A DNA stretch of 24,921 nt from Coemansia sp. RSA 1804 (taxonomy: Eukaryota; Kickxellomycota; Kickxellomycetes; Kickxellales; Kickxellaceae), in assembly GCA_027578815.1 (NCBI GenBank), contig JANBTH010000232.1, positions 1 to 24,921 of the forward strand, written 5' to 3'. Position 1 is the stretch's first letter; the number at the start of each line of letters is the position of its first letter. Both the position numbers and the translations under genes were made by a program. The notes below the pieces were generated by a model. The model ran no database searches, was not told the DNA's origin, and saw only the letters and a program-made list of their open reading frames with translations. This document shows positions 1 to 8,378 of the stretch, piece by piece.

Positions 1-2
1 TT

Positions 3-353
3 GTGCGGGAGGCCATCATGGCGGGCGCCCCGCTTGTTCCCGTGTTTGTGTTTGGCGAAAACGATATCTTCCAGCAGCTGGACCACCCGGTGCTCCGGCG
101 CGTGCAGCGCTGGTTGCAGCATAGAATGAAGTTCGCTATCCCCGTCTTTTACGGCCGGTTTGGCTTCTTCGTGCCCCGTCGCACGTCCCCGACCGTCATC
201 TTTGGCCGCCCGATCTTTGTCCAAAAGTCAGAGTCGCCGTCGTTCGACGAGATCAACAAGGCCCACGCCGCCTACTTGGCCGAGCTCCATCGCATCTACA
301 ACAAGTACAGGCCTGTCTACGACCCCGAGGGCGATGACCTGACCATCATCTAG
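3..353 (+). CDS. DGAT2-family diacylglycerol acyltransferase, C-terminal part (5' truncated by window edge)
   Basis: This is the last 116 codons of a DGAT2-family acyltransferase, an ER or lipid-droplet enzyme family that transfers fatty acyl from acyl-CoA to diacylglycerol to make triacylglycerol. The frame is open from the first bases of the window (the first codon visible is GTG, an internal Val), so the true start lies to the left. Visible family marks are the block VREAIMAGAPLVPVFVFGEN, the later FYGRFGFFVPRR and GRPIFV strings, and the usual ending with an HAAYLAELHRIYNKYRP helix. The catalytic HPHG motif must lie outside the window. The same blocks occur in the fuller gene at 16240-17439, so the two are paralogues, clearly diverged. 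Substrate cannot be told from this part; a monoacylglycerol or wax acyltransferase of the same family is possible. Confidence 0.88.
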   Translation: MREAIMAGAPLVPVFVFGENDIFQQLDHPVLRRVQRWLQHRMKFAIPVFYGRFGFFVPRRTSPTVIFGRPIFVQKSESPSFDEINKAHAAYLAELHRIYNKYRPVYDPEGDDLTII

Positions 354-576
354 ACAAGCTTCTTTTCTTAAACCGTCTTCTTTGTTCGTATTATTATTAT
401 CTTGCATTTCTTACCATGTGTCCTCATTCCATTATGCAGCGGTGTTCTGGGTTTCTGCGAGTGAATGCGCTGTGGTTTTTGCATTCCACTCCATCTGACT
501 CCTTCTTCCTTTCTCTTTCATTCTGCTTTACTCTATTACACCACCTTATACCATCCACTTTTCCTTGATTGTGACA

Positions 577-939
577 ATGCATCGTGCGCTTGGGCTCCAC
601 TGCTGCGCGAGGCACACTGTGCAGAAGAGCCCCTGCGCCAGCCGCACATTCGGTGCAGCCGTAGCATTACTGCGCGCCAGCAGCAGCAACAACAACAATA
701 ACAACAATAGCAGCCGTAACGGCAAATACCCCAGACCCCTGGCCGACAGTAGCACCGCCAGCACCAGGCGGGCGTCGGGCTTCTTCATGGTCGTTCGCAT
801 CGACACCAACGGCGTCGAGCACCCGATGAACGAGCGCTACAGCTCCAGAGAAGACGCACAGGGTGTGGCTGACGAGTACGAGCGTTTGGGCCACAAGAAC
901 GGGTACTTTGTTCGGTATTCGCCCGCCAAAGACCACTAG
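577..939 (+). CDS. Small unknown protein, possible mitochondrial presequence
   Basis: A 120-codon reading frame from ATG 577 to TAG 937-939; the frame upstream has only TTG/GTG. I do not recognise the family. The first ~60 residues are Arg/Ala/Ser/Cys-rich with almost no acidic residues, which would suit a mitochondrial targeting peptide, and include an SSSNNNNNNNSSR run coded by CAG/AAC/AAT repeats (678-708). The last ~50 residues (FMVVRIDTNG... to ...GYFVRYSP) look like a compact domain: strand, loop, strand, a helix with EDAQGVADEYERLG, strand. A shorter product starting at the Met of that domain (ATG 787) is also possible. It ends only 30 bp before the stop of the convergent gene at 970-2919, so the two transcripts probably overlap at their 3' ends. 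Confidence 0.55.
   Translation: MHRALGLHCCARHTVQKSPCASRTFGAAVALLRASSSNNNNNNNSSRNGKYPRPLADSSTASTRRASGFFMVVRIDTNGVEHPMNERYSSREDAQGVADEYERLGHKNGYFVRYSPAKDH
678..708 (+). repeat. CAG/AAC trinucleotide tract inside a coding region
   Basis: A run of CAG then AAC/AAT triplets that codes for Ser followed by Asn in the small ORF at 577-939. It is likely a length-variable microsatellite. Confidence 0.8.
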
Positions 940-969
940 CGGTTTATCCGCGATCCCCACTCCAGGTGT

Positions 970-2919
970 TCATTCCGCTTGCTGCCTTTCTCCTCCCCGG
1001 GTGCTGATGGCTGTTCTCAGCTCACTCATCATCGAGTGTACTTCGCCCACCCGCCGCCTCTGGTGCTCCTCGTTCTCTCTCTTCTGTCTCTGCAGACGGA
1101 TGCGTTCGCTGCGATCGACTGCGGGGCCCTGTTGGCCGCGACGCATCGATGGCGACGGATCGTGCGCAGGGTCTGACTCGAATACCAGGCCGCTGGTGTC
1201 CATGCTGTCGGCGTCCAACGGAGAGCACCCGAACACCCAGGCATCGTCCTCGTGGTCTATCTGTGCGTCATCAGCGTGCCATGAATCACCACCTTGGTCG
1301 TTGCCAAGCGCCGCCATTGTTGTCACTGGTGCGCCACCCGCTTCTTCGCCAGCAAAGACCAGCGTCGTCATCGTCTCCTGGTAGAGCGCGCCCAGCGCAT
1401 CGATGTCCTTCTTGAGCGATGCAAACACCCGCGCCACGTTGTCGAACGGCTCCCCGGTGCCTGGCTGTTCGACGGCGTCTCTGCACACAACCAGTTTTGC
1501 GCCTATCGCGGTGGTTGCGTCGGCCATGCTGGCCAGACAGCGCACAACCGGCTGGCTGGTCGCTGCTTCTGCTGTCGCTGATGCTACTGATTCCCAGCGC
1601 CGTGCGGTGTACTGTGCCTCCCTTGCTACTGTGATTCGATCGGTCGCCTCTGCCACCGCCACCAGCACCCGATCGACTTCAGTGCATATGGCGCCGACGC
1701 TTGCGAGAAACACGTCTCGATCCACCGCCACCGCCACAACGCCACCATCCTTTTCCTCTCCGGATATTAGCATGCACACGGGCTCCAGTGCCACGAGTAT
1801 CGTCTCGAGCCACAGTTTGCGGGCGGCAAAGTGCAGACCAAACAGCCGCTGCATCTGATCCACCGGACTACTGTCCCTATTACCACCATTGTTACCGTCG
1901 TCGTGCATGCTGTTGGGTTGATCCAGCGCCGCAGCCTCCTCCTTCCTGAGAGCCAAGATCGTGGCGCGGTTGCAGAGCCGGAGCATCAGTTCGTCGGCTT
2001 GGGACTCAGCAGCGGACGCGACAGTGTCCAGAGCAGCGAGAATAGGCCGGGTGCTGCCAGCAAGCGCATCGATGGTAGTTTTGTGGAGATGACTGCCGGC
2101 CCACCGCATCCCGTGGCCTGCACGGGAAGAGATCCCGGATCCGGCGGTGGCGGCAGTGTGCTGTGGAATACGGAGTCCCCGCGTCACAAACACGATCTCC
2201 TGGACAAACCGTACCGCACTCTGCACCGACATGTCTAGTCGCCGCGCACCTACCGACAGCTCCCGGATCCCTTCCACTAACCGTCGGGCGGCCCGTGCGG
2301 TTTCCCTGGCCCTTCTGCGTGTCCTCGCAACCCCCACTCCAGCAAGTGTCGTTGCTATCGTTGCTGCCGTTCCGGCTGTCAAGATTGCCCGTTCCAGCAG
2401 CGAGTGTCTGTCTGCGACAAACAGGCGGCTCCTAACCGCAACCAGAAGAGCAAGCGCAGCACATATTCCGCATCCGCTAGTCCAGCTCCATAGGCCACTC
2501 ATACCGTCATAGTCTTTATTGTGATCATCGCTGTACGGGCGAATGCGCTTTGGCGTGTACCGCTCATCGAGATGTCCCGAGCACGCCAGCGTCCCAGCAA
2601 TACGGTTCCACGCACCTGCAGTTATTTCCGCCACCACGCGTTGTTCGCTGAACGGATGGCGGAGCAGTCCTACAGCAATCTGCTGCGCTACCAGATGGAC
2701 AAACGATCCGATCCTGCTGCTGCTGAGTATCCGCCAAGGAACCACACATCCTCCTCCCCTTCTTGACATCACTGCTGTTTCGGCATCGTTCTCGGCTGTG
2801 CTACCAGAGAATCGGTGACATTCGTACGGATCTTTGTCTGCCACTGGTTCCTCCGCCGCTTCTATCTCATGCAAATACTGCGCGAGCGGCGAGTCCTCGT
2901 ATGCAACAGGCTCGGCCAT
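970..2919 (-). CDS. Vezatin/Inp2-like myosin-binding membrane protein
   Basis: A 649-residue protein starting at ATG 2917-2919; the frame extends 11 codons further but only to GTG. After an acidic N-terminus there are two adjacent hydrophobic segments at about residues 143-168 and 178-198, then a very Arg-rich helical stretch and the block SVQSAVRFVQEIVFVTRGLR (about 232-251). That block resembles the conserved segment after the membrane pair in the vezatin / fungal myosin-binding family (Pfam 'Mysoin-binding'), which includes yeast Inp2, the peroxisomal receptor for myosin V. By that analogy it would sit in an organelle membrane and recruit a myosin motor; this is inference. The remainder is Ala-rich helix, then an acidic low-complexity tail with a basic RLQRQKRENEEHQRRR helix. 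Its stop faces the stop of 577-939 across 30 bp. Alternative: an unrelated two-pass membrane protein. Confidence 0.6.
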   Translation of the reverse strand: MAEPVAYEDSPLAQYLHEIEAAEEPVADKDPYECHRFSGSTAENDAETAVMSRRGGGCVVPWRILSSSRIGSFVHLVAQQIAVGLLRHPFSEQRVVAEITAGAWNRIAGTLACSGHLDERYTPKRIRPYSDDHNKDYDGMSGLWSWTSGCGICAALALLVAVRSRLFVADRHSLLERAILTAGTAATIATTLAGVGVARTRRRARETARAARRLVEGIRELSVGARRLDMSVQSAVRFVQEIVFVTRGLRIPQHTAATAGSGISSRAGHGMRWAGSHLHKTTIDALAGSTRPILAALDTVASAAESQADELMLRLCNRATILALRKEEAAALDQPNSMHDDGNNGGNRDSSPVDQMQRLFGLHFAARKLWLETILVALEPVCMLISGEEKDGGVVAVAVDRDVFLASVGAICTEVDRVLVAVAEATDRITVAREAQYTARRWESVASATAEAATSQPVVRCLASMADATTAIGAKLVVCRDAVEQPGTGEPFDNVARVFASLKKDIDALGALYQETMTTLVFAGEEAGGAPVTTMAALGNDQGGDSWHADDAQIDHEDDAWVFGCSPLDADSMDTSGLVFESDPAHDPSPSMRRGQQGPAVDRSERIRLQRQKRENEEHQRRRVGEVHSMMSELRTAISTRGGERQQAE

Positions 2920-3122
2920 TCCTCCTTTATTTCCTTCAATAATAGAGTACACAATGTAAGAAAAAAAGTTGAAATCTATGTCTAAAAAACAAATATGCTA
3001 GATTTTGGACGCTTGTGACCATATATGCTTTGGATCCGAGGGAGAGAGGGTTTTGGGTTTTTAATGCACCCCCCTTTGTTTATCCGTCCTCCTTGCTTCA
3101 ATAATTCTACCTCTTTTCTTTT

Positions 3123-4850
3123 TCAGTCCATGTCTCCATAGTGCACGAATGCGTCATAGATCTCAGACTCGCCATTCACACGATGCCTATAATCACTTCT
3201 GTCAACATACTTTCTATATGCCTCTTCTAAGGACATTGGCATATCAACTCTCTGCTGAATCATCACCTGAAGCTCCGCAGGAAGTCTATCCAGTGGTGGA
3301 ACAGAAAATGCAGACTCAGCCCACCATTCCTGCCACTGTGGTGCAACAATTGACGTCGATGGGATGCGTACGCCGGGGTGAACAAAATGGAAATACAGCT
3401 TCCTCACATGTCCGCATCGAGACGGGTCTGCCAGCTCCACTGACTGCTCAAGGTGTTGGTACGAGTTTGGAAAACACACGATACGTCCGCTTTTAATTCC
3501 AGTGGTCGCAACTGGTTGGGAGTAGCAATACAATACGTCATAATCCTCATCCACCCCGTACGCGTATTCGAAAATTTTTTTTTCCAATATATCACTAATC
3601 ATAATATCATGCTCTTCATGCGTGCCAACTGGGTCACGAAACTGAATATCCGAAATCTCTGCGTTCTCCACATCGTAGTACCATATCGCTGTGGCTACTA
3701 TTTTGTCTGTGAGAACACCTGAGTTTTGCCAGTCAGGGGGGATCCTCTCGGGGCCCTTTTTGGGGCTCTCGGGTGTCAGATATGTGGTATCCATCTCAAC
3801 AACAACCTGTAACTCTTCTCCACGCAAACTGTATGTTGGCGGCAGCGGTAGTGGCCGATCTGACTTGGTAAACCCTTTAGGCACAGGCTCTGTGTACACA
3901 ATTCCTTCTTCCCAGGCATCCCAAGCATCATCGTCACCCAGATCAGAGACGCCCCAGGTATCATCTACCGGATGTGGAGCGGTGAATTTTACGCAAAGGT
4001 TGTTGTCAACTATTACTCGCAGACCAGTAGGATGTATCAGATCGGTCAGCACTTGTTCTGCTAGCGGGATAACAGCCTCAATTGCTTTGGAAATTGTCTT
4101 GTAAAAAGCAGCATGCTTCGTTGGATGCAGGTTGTTTATATACGACTTTATGACCACCGATCCATCCATATCCACTCGAATATCCGTCGGTAGCCAGCAA
4201 AAACTAAATATAGAGGAGTCGGAATTGTACTGGCTGTAAAGAGGTTTATTATATGTTCCAATTTCTTGGTTGAGCCCAGCTACAATATCAGCCCATGCCT
4301 TAAATGATCCTGGCCTGTCACCAAAGCTCTTGACATTAAGCGCCTGTTCTGGAGATTCAATTGGACTAGGGAGGACGCGGGTTAGCTCGTAGTCAAGCGG
4401 ATAAAGCAGGGGGTCAATGAGCCGTAAAATACTACGATTGCCTTCACGAACCACATGCTTTTTAGGATACACAGCCTCCAAGACAACTGCATATTGCTTG
4501 ATCTCCAGTGTCAGGCTGTCGTCGGCAGTAATATCTTTACACCATACCATGTCAGCTCCTCCTAGCACCATATTTTGTGGGGTATTCTCCTGAAGGACCT
4601 TGTAGTACTCGAGCTCATTGAATATGTAATCCATGTCGCCTGGTGTGGTATTAAACTTCTCGGCACTCGCTTCCGCCCAGCTCTGGCGCTTCTCCTTGCT
4701 GCCAAGATGCTTGGCCCAGTCTGGGTCTTTGCGGATCTCTGCGCTGGCATTGATAATACGCTTTTCGACAATGGATTTGAAAGGTGCTCTAAATGACCTT
4801 GACAGCGGCTCAGGTCCGTACTTTTCCAAAAGCAACTTTGATAGCGACAT
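3123..4850 (-). CDS. DUF4246 family protein (fungal, 2OG-oxygenase-like)
   Basis: A 575-residue protein from ATG 4848-4850 (the 13 extra upstream codons begin at TTG) to TGA 3123-3125, uninterrupted. It has the layout of the fungal DUF4246 family: an N-terminal helical region, FCWLPTDIRVDMDGSVVIKS then SYINNLHP (around residue 237), and the C-terminal block CFPNSYQH (around 457), followed by GHVRKLYFHFVHP and a final PSTSIVAPQW. In that family the C-terminal part is thought to fold like a 2-oxoglutarate/Fe(II) dioxygenase; the His of YQH and the Arg of VRKLYF would be the distal metal ligand and 2OG-binding residue, an inference only. Substrate unknown. The gene is more AT-rich than RRB1 or MPP10. 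It lies head-to-tail upstream of the unknown gene at 5183-5770. Confidence 0.85.
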   Translation of the reverse strand: MSLSKLLLEKYGPEPLSRSFRAPFKSIVEKRIINASAEIRKDPDWAKHLGSKEKRQSWAEASAEKFNTTPGDMDYIFNELEYYKVLQENTPQNMVLGGADMVWCKDITADDSLTLEIKQYAVVLEAVYPKKHVVREGNRSILRLIDPLLYPLDYELTRVLPSPIESPEQALNVKSFGDRPGSFKAWADIVAGLNQEIGTYNKPLYSQYNSDSSIFSFCWLPTDIRVDMDGSVVIKSYINNLHPTKHAAFYKTISKAIEAVIPLAEQVLTDLIHPTGLRVIVDNNLCVKFTAPHPVDDTWGVSDLGDDDAWDAWEEGIVYTEPVPKGFTKSDRPLPLPPTYSLRGEELQVVVEMDTTYLTPESPKKGPERIPPDWQNSGVLTDKIVATAIWYYDVENAEISDIQFRDPVGTHEEHDIMISDILEKKIFEYAYGVDEDYDVLYCYSQPVATTGIKSGRIVCFPNSYQHLEQSVELADPSRCGHVRKLYFHFVHPGVRIPSTSIVAPQWQEWWAESAFSVPPLDRLPAELQVMIQQRVDMPMSLEEAYRKYVDRSDYRHRVNGESEIYDAFVHYGDMD

Positions 4851-5182
4851 TGAGTGTATTGGCAAAAAAAGTGCGTATATGGCGTTCAACTAAAAAGAAA
4901 GAGAAAGACGATTAATGAAGCTTGTTGTGACTAGTTGGAGAAGAGATGAGATAAAGATAAATACAAAAAACAAAGGACCGAGAATCTGTTGTTTATGTAT
5001 CTGGGATGAGAATGATCTTTTTTCCGCAGCAGCATAATAAATAGGAATGCTTTTGCTTGGGAAAACGATTTGCATGTTTCGAAATCTCAGCCGAAAAGAC
5101 ATGTGCTGATGATAGTTGCAAGGTTACAAAAGATTAATTACGGATTGTTTGGCAAGTAGGGCGGTGCTGAAACAACAGCCGT
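4851..5182. other. Intergenic spacer, 5' region of DUF4246 gene
   Basis: AT-rich spacer of about 330 bases. It contains the promoter of the DUF4246 gene and the 3' end of the gene at 5183-5770, both read on the minus strand. Near 5104-5170 there is a CTGATGAT and later CTGA that recall C/D box snoRNA signals, but no terminal stem forms, so I make no RNA call. No other feature is supported. Confidence 0.5.
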
Positions 5183-5770
5183 CTATTTTGCTTGGGATGT
5201 GTAGAGAGGCTGGAGAGGGAGGAATGGTGGTGGAGGTGTGGGAAATGCGTCGTACAGCTCCTGGATTGTCATTACGTTTGAGCAGAGCATGCCATCATCC
5301 TCTAGTGGCAGCAGTGTTATTGACTTCTGTTCTGTGAAGCTGTTGTCTTCGTCGTCCGTCACAGAAAGGTATCCGTTGTCAAGATCATCCAAAATAGCAT
5401 CAATTTCCCTGGCAAAATCCTCTTTGCTCATTGCCCGATCGACGGCCTGGTCAACTGTAATGGACTTTTCTTTCCTTCCCACGTCCTGGTCTGCTGGTTC
5501 TGCTTCCACGGTATGCGGAGAATTGACAAAGCATCCTGGGTGCCGGGAATGCTCTTCTGTCTGGTGGTAGTTTATTTGCTGTTCGCCAGCCGTAGTAACA
5601 ATGTGTGTTGATACTATGTGGATCAAATAACACCACGAAAGCAGCCTTGGAAAAAACAGAGACATCAAAAGCAGGGCATATGGATACAGCACGACCAGCT
5701 CTGCAACTGCAAATGCCGAGTAGACAACAAGGTCTAAAGATGTTACGTACAAGTCAAGAGTAATAAACAT
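5183..5770 (-). CDS. Unknown protein with N-terminal membrane region and acidic tail
   Basis: A 195-codon uninterrupted frame from a true ATG (5768-5770) to TAG. I do not recognise it. The first ~58 residues are strongly hydrophobic, probably two membrane passes (for example VVYSAFAVAELVVLYPYALL followed by FFPRLLSWCYLIHIV). The rest is hydrophilic and acidic, with a helix-like EDFAREIDAILDDLDNGYLS and DDEDNS, and ends in a proline run (FPTPPPPFLPLQPL). This suggests a small membrane-anchored protein with a cytosolic tail carrying a short binding motif; nothing here shows a function. AT-rich DNA with TATATA-type strings just upstream (5832-5880) fits a promoter for this gene. Could also be a lineage-specific gene or, less likely, a chance ORF. 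Confidence 0.5.
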   Translation of the reverse strand: MFITLDLYVTSLDLVVYSAFAVAELVVLYPYALLLMSLFFPRLLSWCYLIHIVSTHIVTTAGEQQINYHQTEEHSRHPGCFVNSPHTVEAEPADQDVGRKEKSITVDQAVDRAMSKEDFAREIDAILDDLDNGYLSVTDDEDNSFTEQKSITLLPLEDDGMLCSNVMTIQELYDAFPTPPPPFLPLQPLYTSQAK

Positions 5771-6263
5771 TGTGGAAAGAAGGGTTGGTATTGGTACTTG
5801 TTTATTGTTTGTGGTGGCAAGTAGAAGAAATGGATATATGCTAGCTAGAATGTGGTAGGAGCTTATATGCCTATTTATATGTGTTTGGGATGTCCACTAC
5901 CGATATTGCATATACCTCTTTTTTCTACATGTAAATAACACAATGGAAAACTCCTCCTTAAATGCACAGTCACATGTGCTGGCTGGTACTTGTTTTCTCT
6001 CCATCTTATATTTGGATTGTAATCGCTACTCCGTATCTGCTGGCCCTTGTTCGTTCAATTTAGCGGATCATTTCCAAACCTGAAACCCCCAGGACCTCTC
6101 CACTCTCACATTGCCATACACACAATACAAGAGGAATGCCGGTGCTTGTGGTTGCATATCCCTCTTCACAATGGGCAGGCTGTTTGTGGATCCGCTGAAA
6201 AGGAGAAATAGAATATTTTTTAAAAACAATAAAGCAGAGAGGGAAAAGAACCACCCTTGTGAT
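5771..6263. other. Intergenic spacer between the unknown membrane protein and RRB1
   Basis: AT-rich spacer of about 490 bases. It holds the promoter of the gene at 5183-5770 and the 3' untranslated region of RRB1. An ORF that continues below RRB1 on the minus strand in another frame is a shadow. I see no RNA gene. Confidence 0.5.
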
Positions 6264-7811
6264 CTAGACAGAGATTGTCTTGAACATGTTGAATCCAGAG
6301 AGAGCGGTGGACGCAAGCATGCCAGGGATTTGGGGGTGCCAGTGGAGCTCCTTGATGACATTCTGGCCCTGGTGGATAAACAGAAGCTGCGCGGGGACGT
6401 CGCGCTTCGCACCGTCGGAGCCAACCATGGCGTCGCGATGGCGGGCCTCCTCCTCAGCATCAAGTTCCACGGCAAGATCCCAGAGCGTGAGCTGGTCGTC
6501 GGCGCCAGACACAGCGAGAACGGACTCGTCGGTAGGGCACCACTCGATGGAGGTGACGGCCTTCTTGTGCCAGGCAAAGCAGGCGGCGGGGGTGGAGCGG
6601 CCGTTCGAATCCGACCACTTGCGCATGTCCCACACCTTGAAGTCGCCGTTGTCGCTGCCGCTGGCCAGCAGGTACCGCGACCGCCTGTTCCAGCTGATGA
6701 CGTTGACGTCCGAGTCGTGGGCGCCCGGCACATCCAGCGCAAAGCGTCGGGACTTCGTCCGCACGTCCCAGATCTTGATCGACTGGTCGGCGGAGCACGA
6801 GGCAAACACCGACGCCTCCTCGGGGCTCCACTGGATATCCTCCACCGACGACGTGTGGCCGCGGAACGCACTGCGGTCAGCCACGAAGCTTGCGCCGCTG
6901 TTGTTCCGACGGGTCGTCAGGTATATGTTGCCGCCGCAGTCGCCAGTCAGAAGCCGGCCATCGAGGCTCCAGTCCATCGCGTAGCCCTCGGTGTTTCCGT
7001 GCGAGGCCACAGTAAACAGCGGCTGCATCGCAGACTGCGGGATCTGCGTGCCGGGCGTCTCAAAGGCATCCAGGTGCCGCTGGATGTCCCAGATGTGCAC
7101 CTTTCCCGTGTCGGCCCACGTGGCCGCGAGCGGCGACTGCGCTGACTGGAGCACGCGGATCCGGTTGACGCCGCCCTGGTGCCGCATCGTCTTTGTCTCG
7201 AGGATCGGATCCTCGTCGAGATCGTTGATATCGTCGTCGCCCTTGTCGTCGTCGTCCTTGTCGTCGTTGATGGTGCGGTGGAGCTGGCTCCACTTCATCA
7301 GAACCACCTGGTTCCGGTACGCCTGGTCCGCCTGCGTCCCGGCTATCGCGTACATTGTGTGCGGAAAAGCCGTGCGTCCCGTCCCGAGGTTGTCGGCCAC
7401 AAAGTCGAACGACAGACACGGCCATTGCACCGACATCGAGTGCAGCATGTGGTACGCCGTGTTGTCCACCTGCAGCGTCTCGCCCTCGCCAAGTATGTCG
7501 CCCGGCAGATACACCCGGTGCTTCTTCTCCGCCACCACCTCCTCATCCTCTTCCTCCTCTTCTTCGCCCTCCATCTCTACCCCGTCAGAGTCCTCCTCCC
7601 GCTCAACCACCTCTTCCTCCTCGATCTCGTCCTCGTACGCATCCTCGAATCCTCCCATCTCGGCATCGCCGTCAACGTCCATGGCCGTTTTGCCTGTGCG
7701 TCTGGCCGCCTGTTTTCCGATGCTCTCTCCGGTCACCGCAACATACTTGGGCTGCTCGACTCCAGCCACCGTGCTGGACGACGAATCGATTGTGTTCTGG
7801 CGTTTAGACAT
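6264..7811 (-). CDS. RRB1: GRWD1/Rrb1 WD40 ribosome-assembly chaperone
   Basis: A 515-residue protein from ATG 7809-7811 to TAG. It matches human GRWD1 and yeast Rrb1, a nucleolar/nuclear chaperone that binds newly made ribosomal protein Rpl3 and is needed early in 60S assembly. Order: a short N-terminus, a long Glu/Asp tract (about 53-96), the HRVYLPGD and TLQVDNTAYHMLHSMSVQWP block (about 98-130) that forms the histone-binding-like N-terminal helix of the RbAp48/GRWD1 group, then WD repeats ending in IWDI, IKIWDVR, FKVWDMR and LTLWDLA. The C-terminus ELHWHPQIPGMLASTALSGF...FKTISV is nearly the family signature. Length is about that of GRWD1. It is divergent from MPP10, another ribosome-biogenesis gene, with 567 bp between the start codons, so a shared bidirectional promoter is likely. 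Confidence 0.95.
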   Translation of the reverse strand: MSKRQNTIDSSSSTVAGVEQPKYVAVTGESIGKQAARRTGKTAMDVDGDAEMGGFEDAYEDEIEEEEVVEREEDSDGVEMEGEEEEEEDEEVVAEKKHRVYLPGDILGEGETLQVDNTAYHMLHSMSVQWPCLSFDFVADNLGTGRTAFPHTMYAIAGTQADQAYRNQVVLMKWSQLHRTINDDKDDDDKGDDDINDLDEDPILETKTMRHQGGVNRIRVLQSAQSPLAATWADTGKVHIWDIQRHLDAFETPGTQIPQSAMQPLFTVASHGNTEGYAMDWSLDGRLLTGDCGGNIYLTTRRNNSGASFVADRSAFRGHTSSVEDIQWSPEEASVFASCSADQSIKIWDVRTKSRRFALDVPGAHDSDVNVISWNRRSRYLLASGSDNGDFKVWDMRKWSDSNGRSTPAACFAWHKKAVTSIEWCPTDESVLAVSGADDQLTLWDLAVELDAEEEARHRDAMVGSDGAKRDVPAQLLFIHQGQNVIKELHWHPQIPGMLASTALSGFNMFKTISV

Positions 7812-8378
7812 GTGTGTGGATTTTCTGCTGGAAAAAAGGCTTTTTTTACAGTGTTTCTTCTGTCGTCCAGCTTATACGCAACAAGCACACAAATAAAAAA
7901 AACCTACTCTGCGAACAACCAAGCCAACTAGCTGACAAACAAACTGCGCCGTTTCCTCTGATGTCTGGCTGGCTTTTTGTCAATTTTGTTTATAGGAATA
8001 GAAAAACACTATTATTATCGTATAGAGAAATTGAATGCAAAGAAAGGCAGACTTGTTGAATAATAATGTTGCTGAGCTTGGTTTTTTTTTCGTTTGGAAT
8101 CAGTGGTTACTTTTTTTTGCCTGTGAATGCTTCTCAATCATAAAAAAAATATTTTTAGGGAAAAATATAAATAATCTGCAACGATGATCTGCAGATTATA
8201 ATCAAGCACAGATATTAGTTTTTTCTTTTTTTTACACTAAAAAATGCAATGTTTCTTCTCTAAACACCACAAAGTTTTAGACCCGTATTTCTTCTTCTTA
8301 AAAAGAGCAACGCTTGTCTATTATATACTGTATGCTATACAGAAGGAACGCTGGTGGGCGGGTAGACAAGAAATAAAA
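7812..8378. promoter_or_regulatory. Divergent promoter region of RRB1 and MPP10
   Basis: AT-rich 567-base gap between the two start codons. It contains several poly-T and poly-A runs, an AAAAATATTTTT-like string near 8150, the inverted repeat at 8171-8199, and a TATATA at 8322-8327, about 52 bp before the MPP10 ATG. I do not see clear copies of the yeast RRPE or PAC elements. Co-regulation of the two genes is an inference from the arrangement. Confidence 0.6.
8171..8199. promoter_or_regulatory. Perfect 10-bp inverted repeat in the RRB1/MPP10 promoter
   Basis: ATAATCTGCA (8171-8180) and TGCAGATTAT (8190-8199) are exact reverse complements around a 9-base spacer. The second arm also belongs to a perfect palindrome, ATCTGCAGAT (8187-8196). 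The 7-mer ATCTGCA therefore occurs three times, twice forward and once reversed. This could be a dimeric transcription-factor site. Confidence 0.55.

Noticed and set aside
5104..5170. C/D box snoRNA-like signals (CTGATGAT and CTGA)
   Set aside because: The C box lacks the purine at position 1 and the ends do not pair into a terminal stem.
6111..7931. Long plus-strand ORFs opposite RRB1 (up to 344 codons)
   Set aside because: Shadows of a GC-rich gene with a clear WD40 protein; no domain in them, Arg/Ser/Val-rich nonsense composition.
8244..8378. 45 upstream codons of the MPP10 frame (MQCFFSKHHK...)
   Set aside because: They translate AT-rich promoter sequence with a TATATA; family N-termini fit the ATG at 8379.
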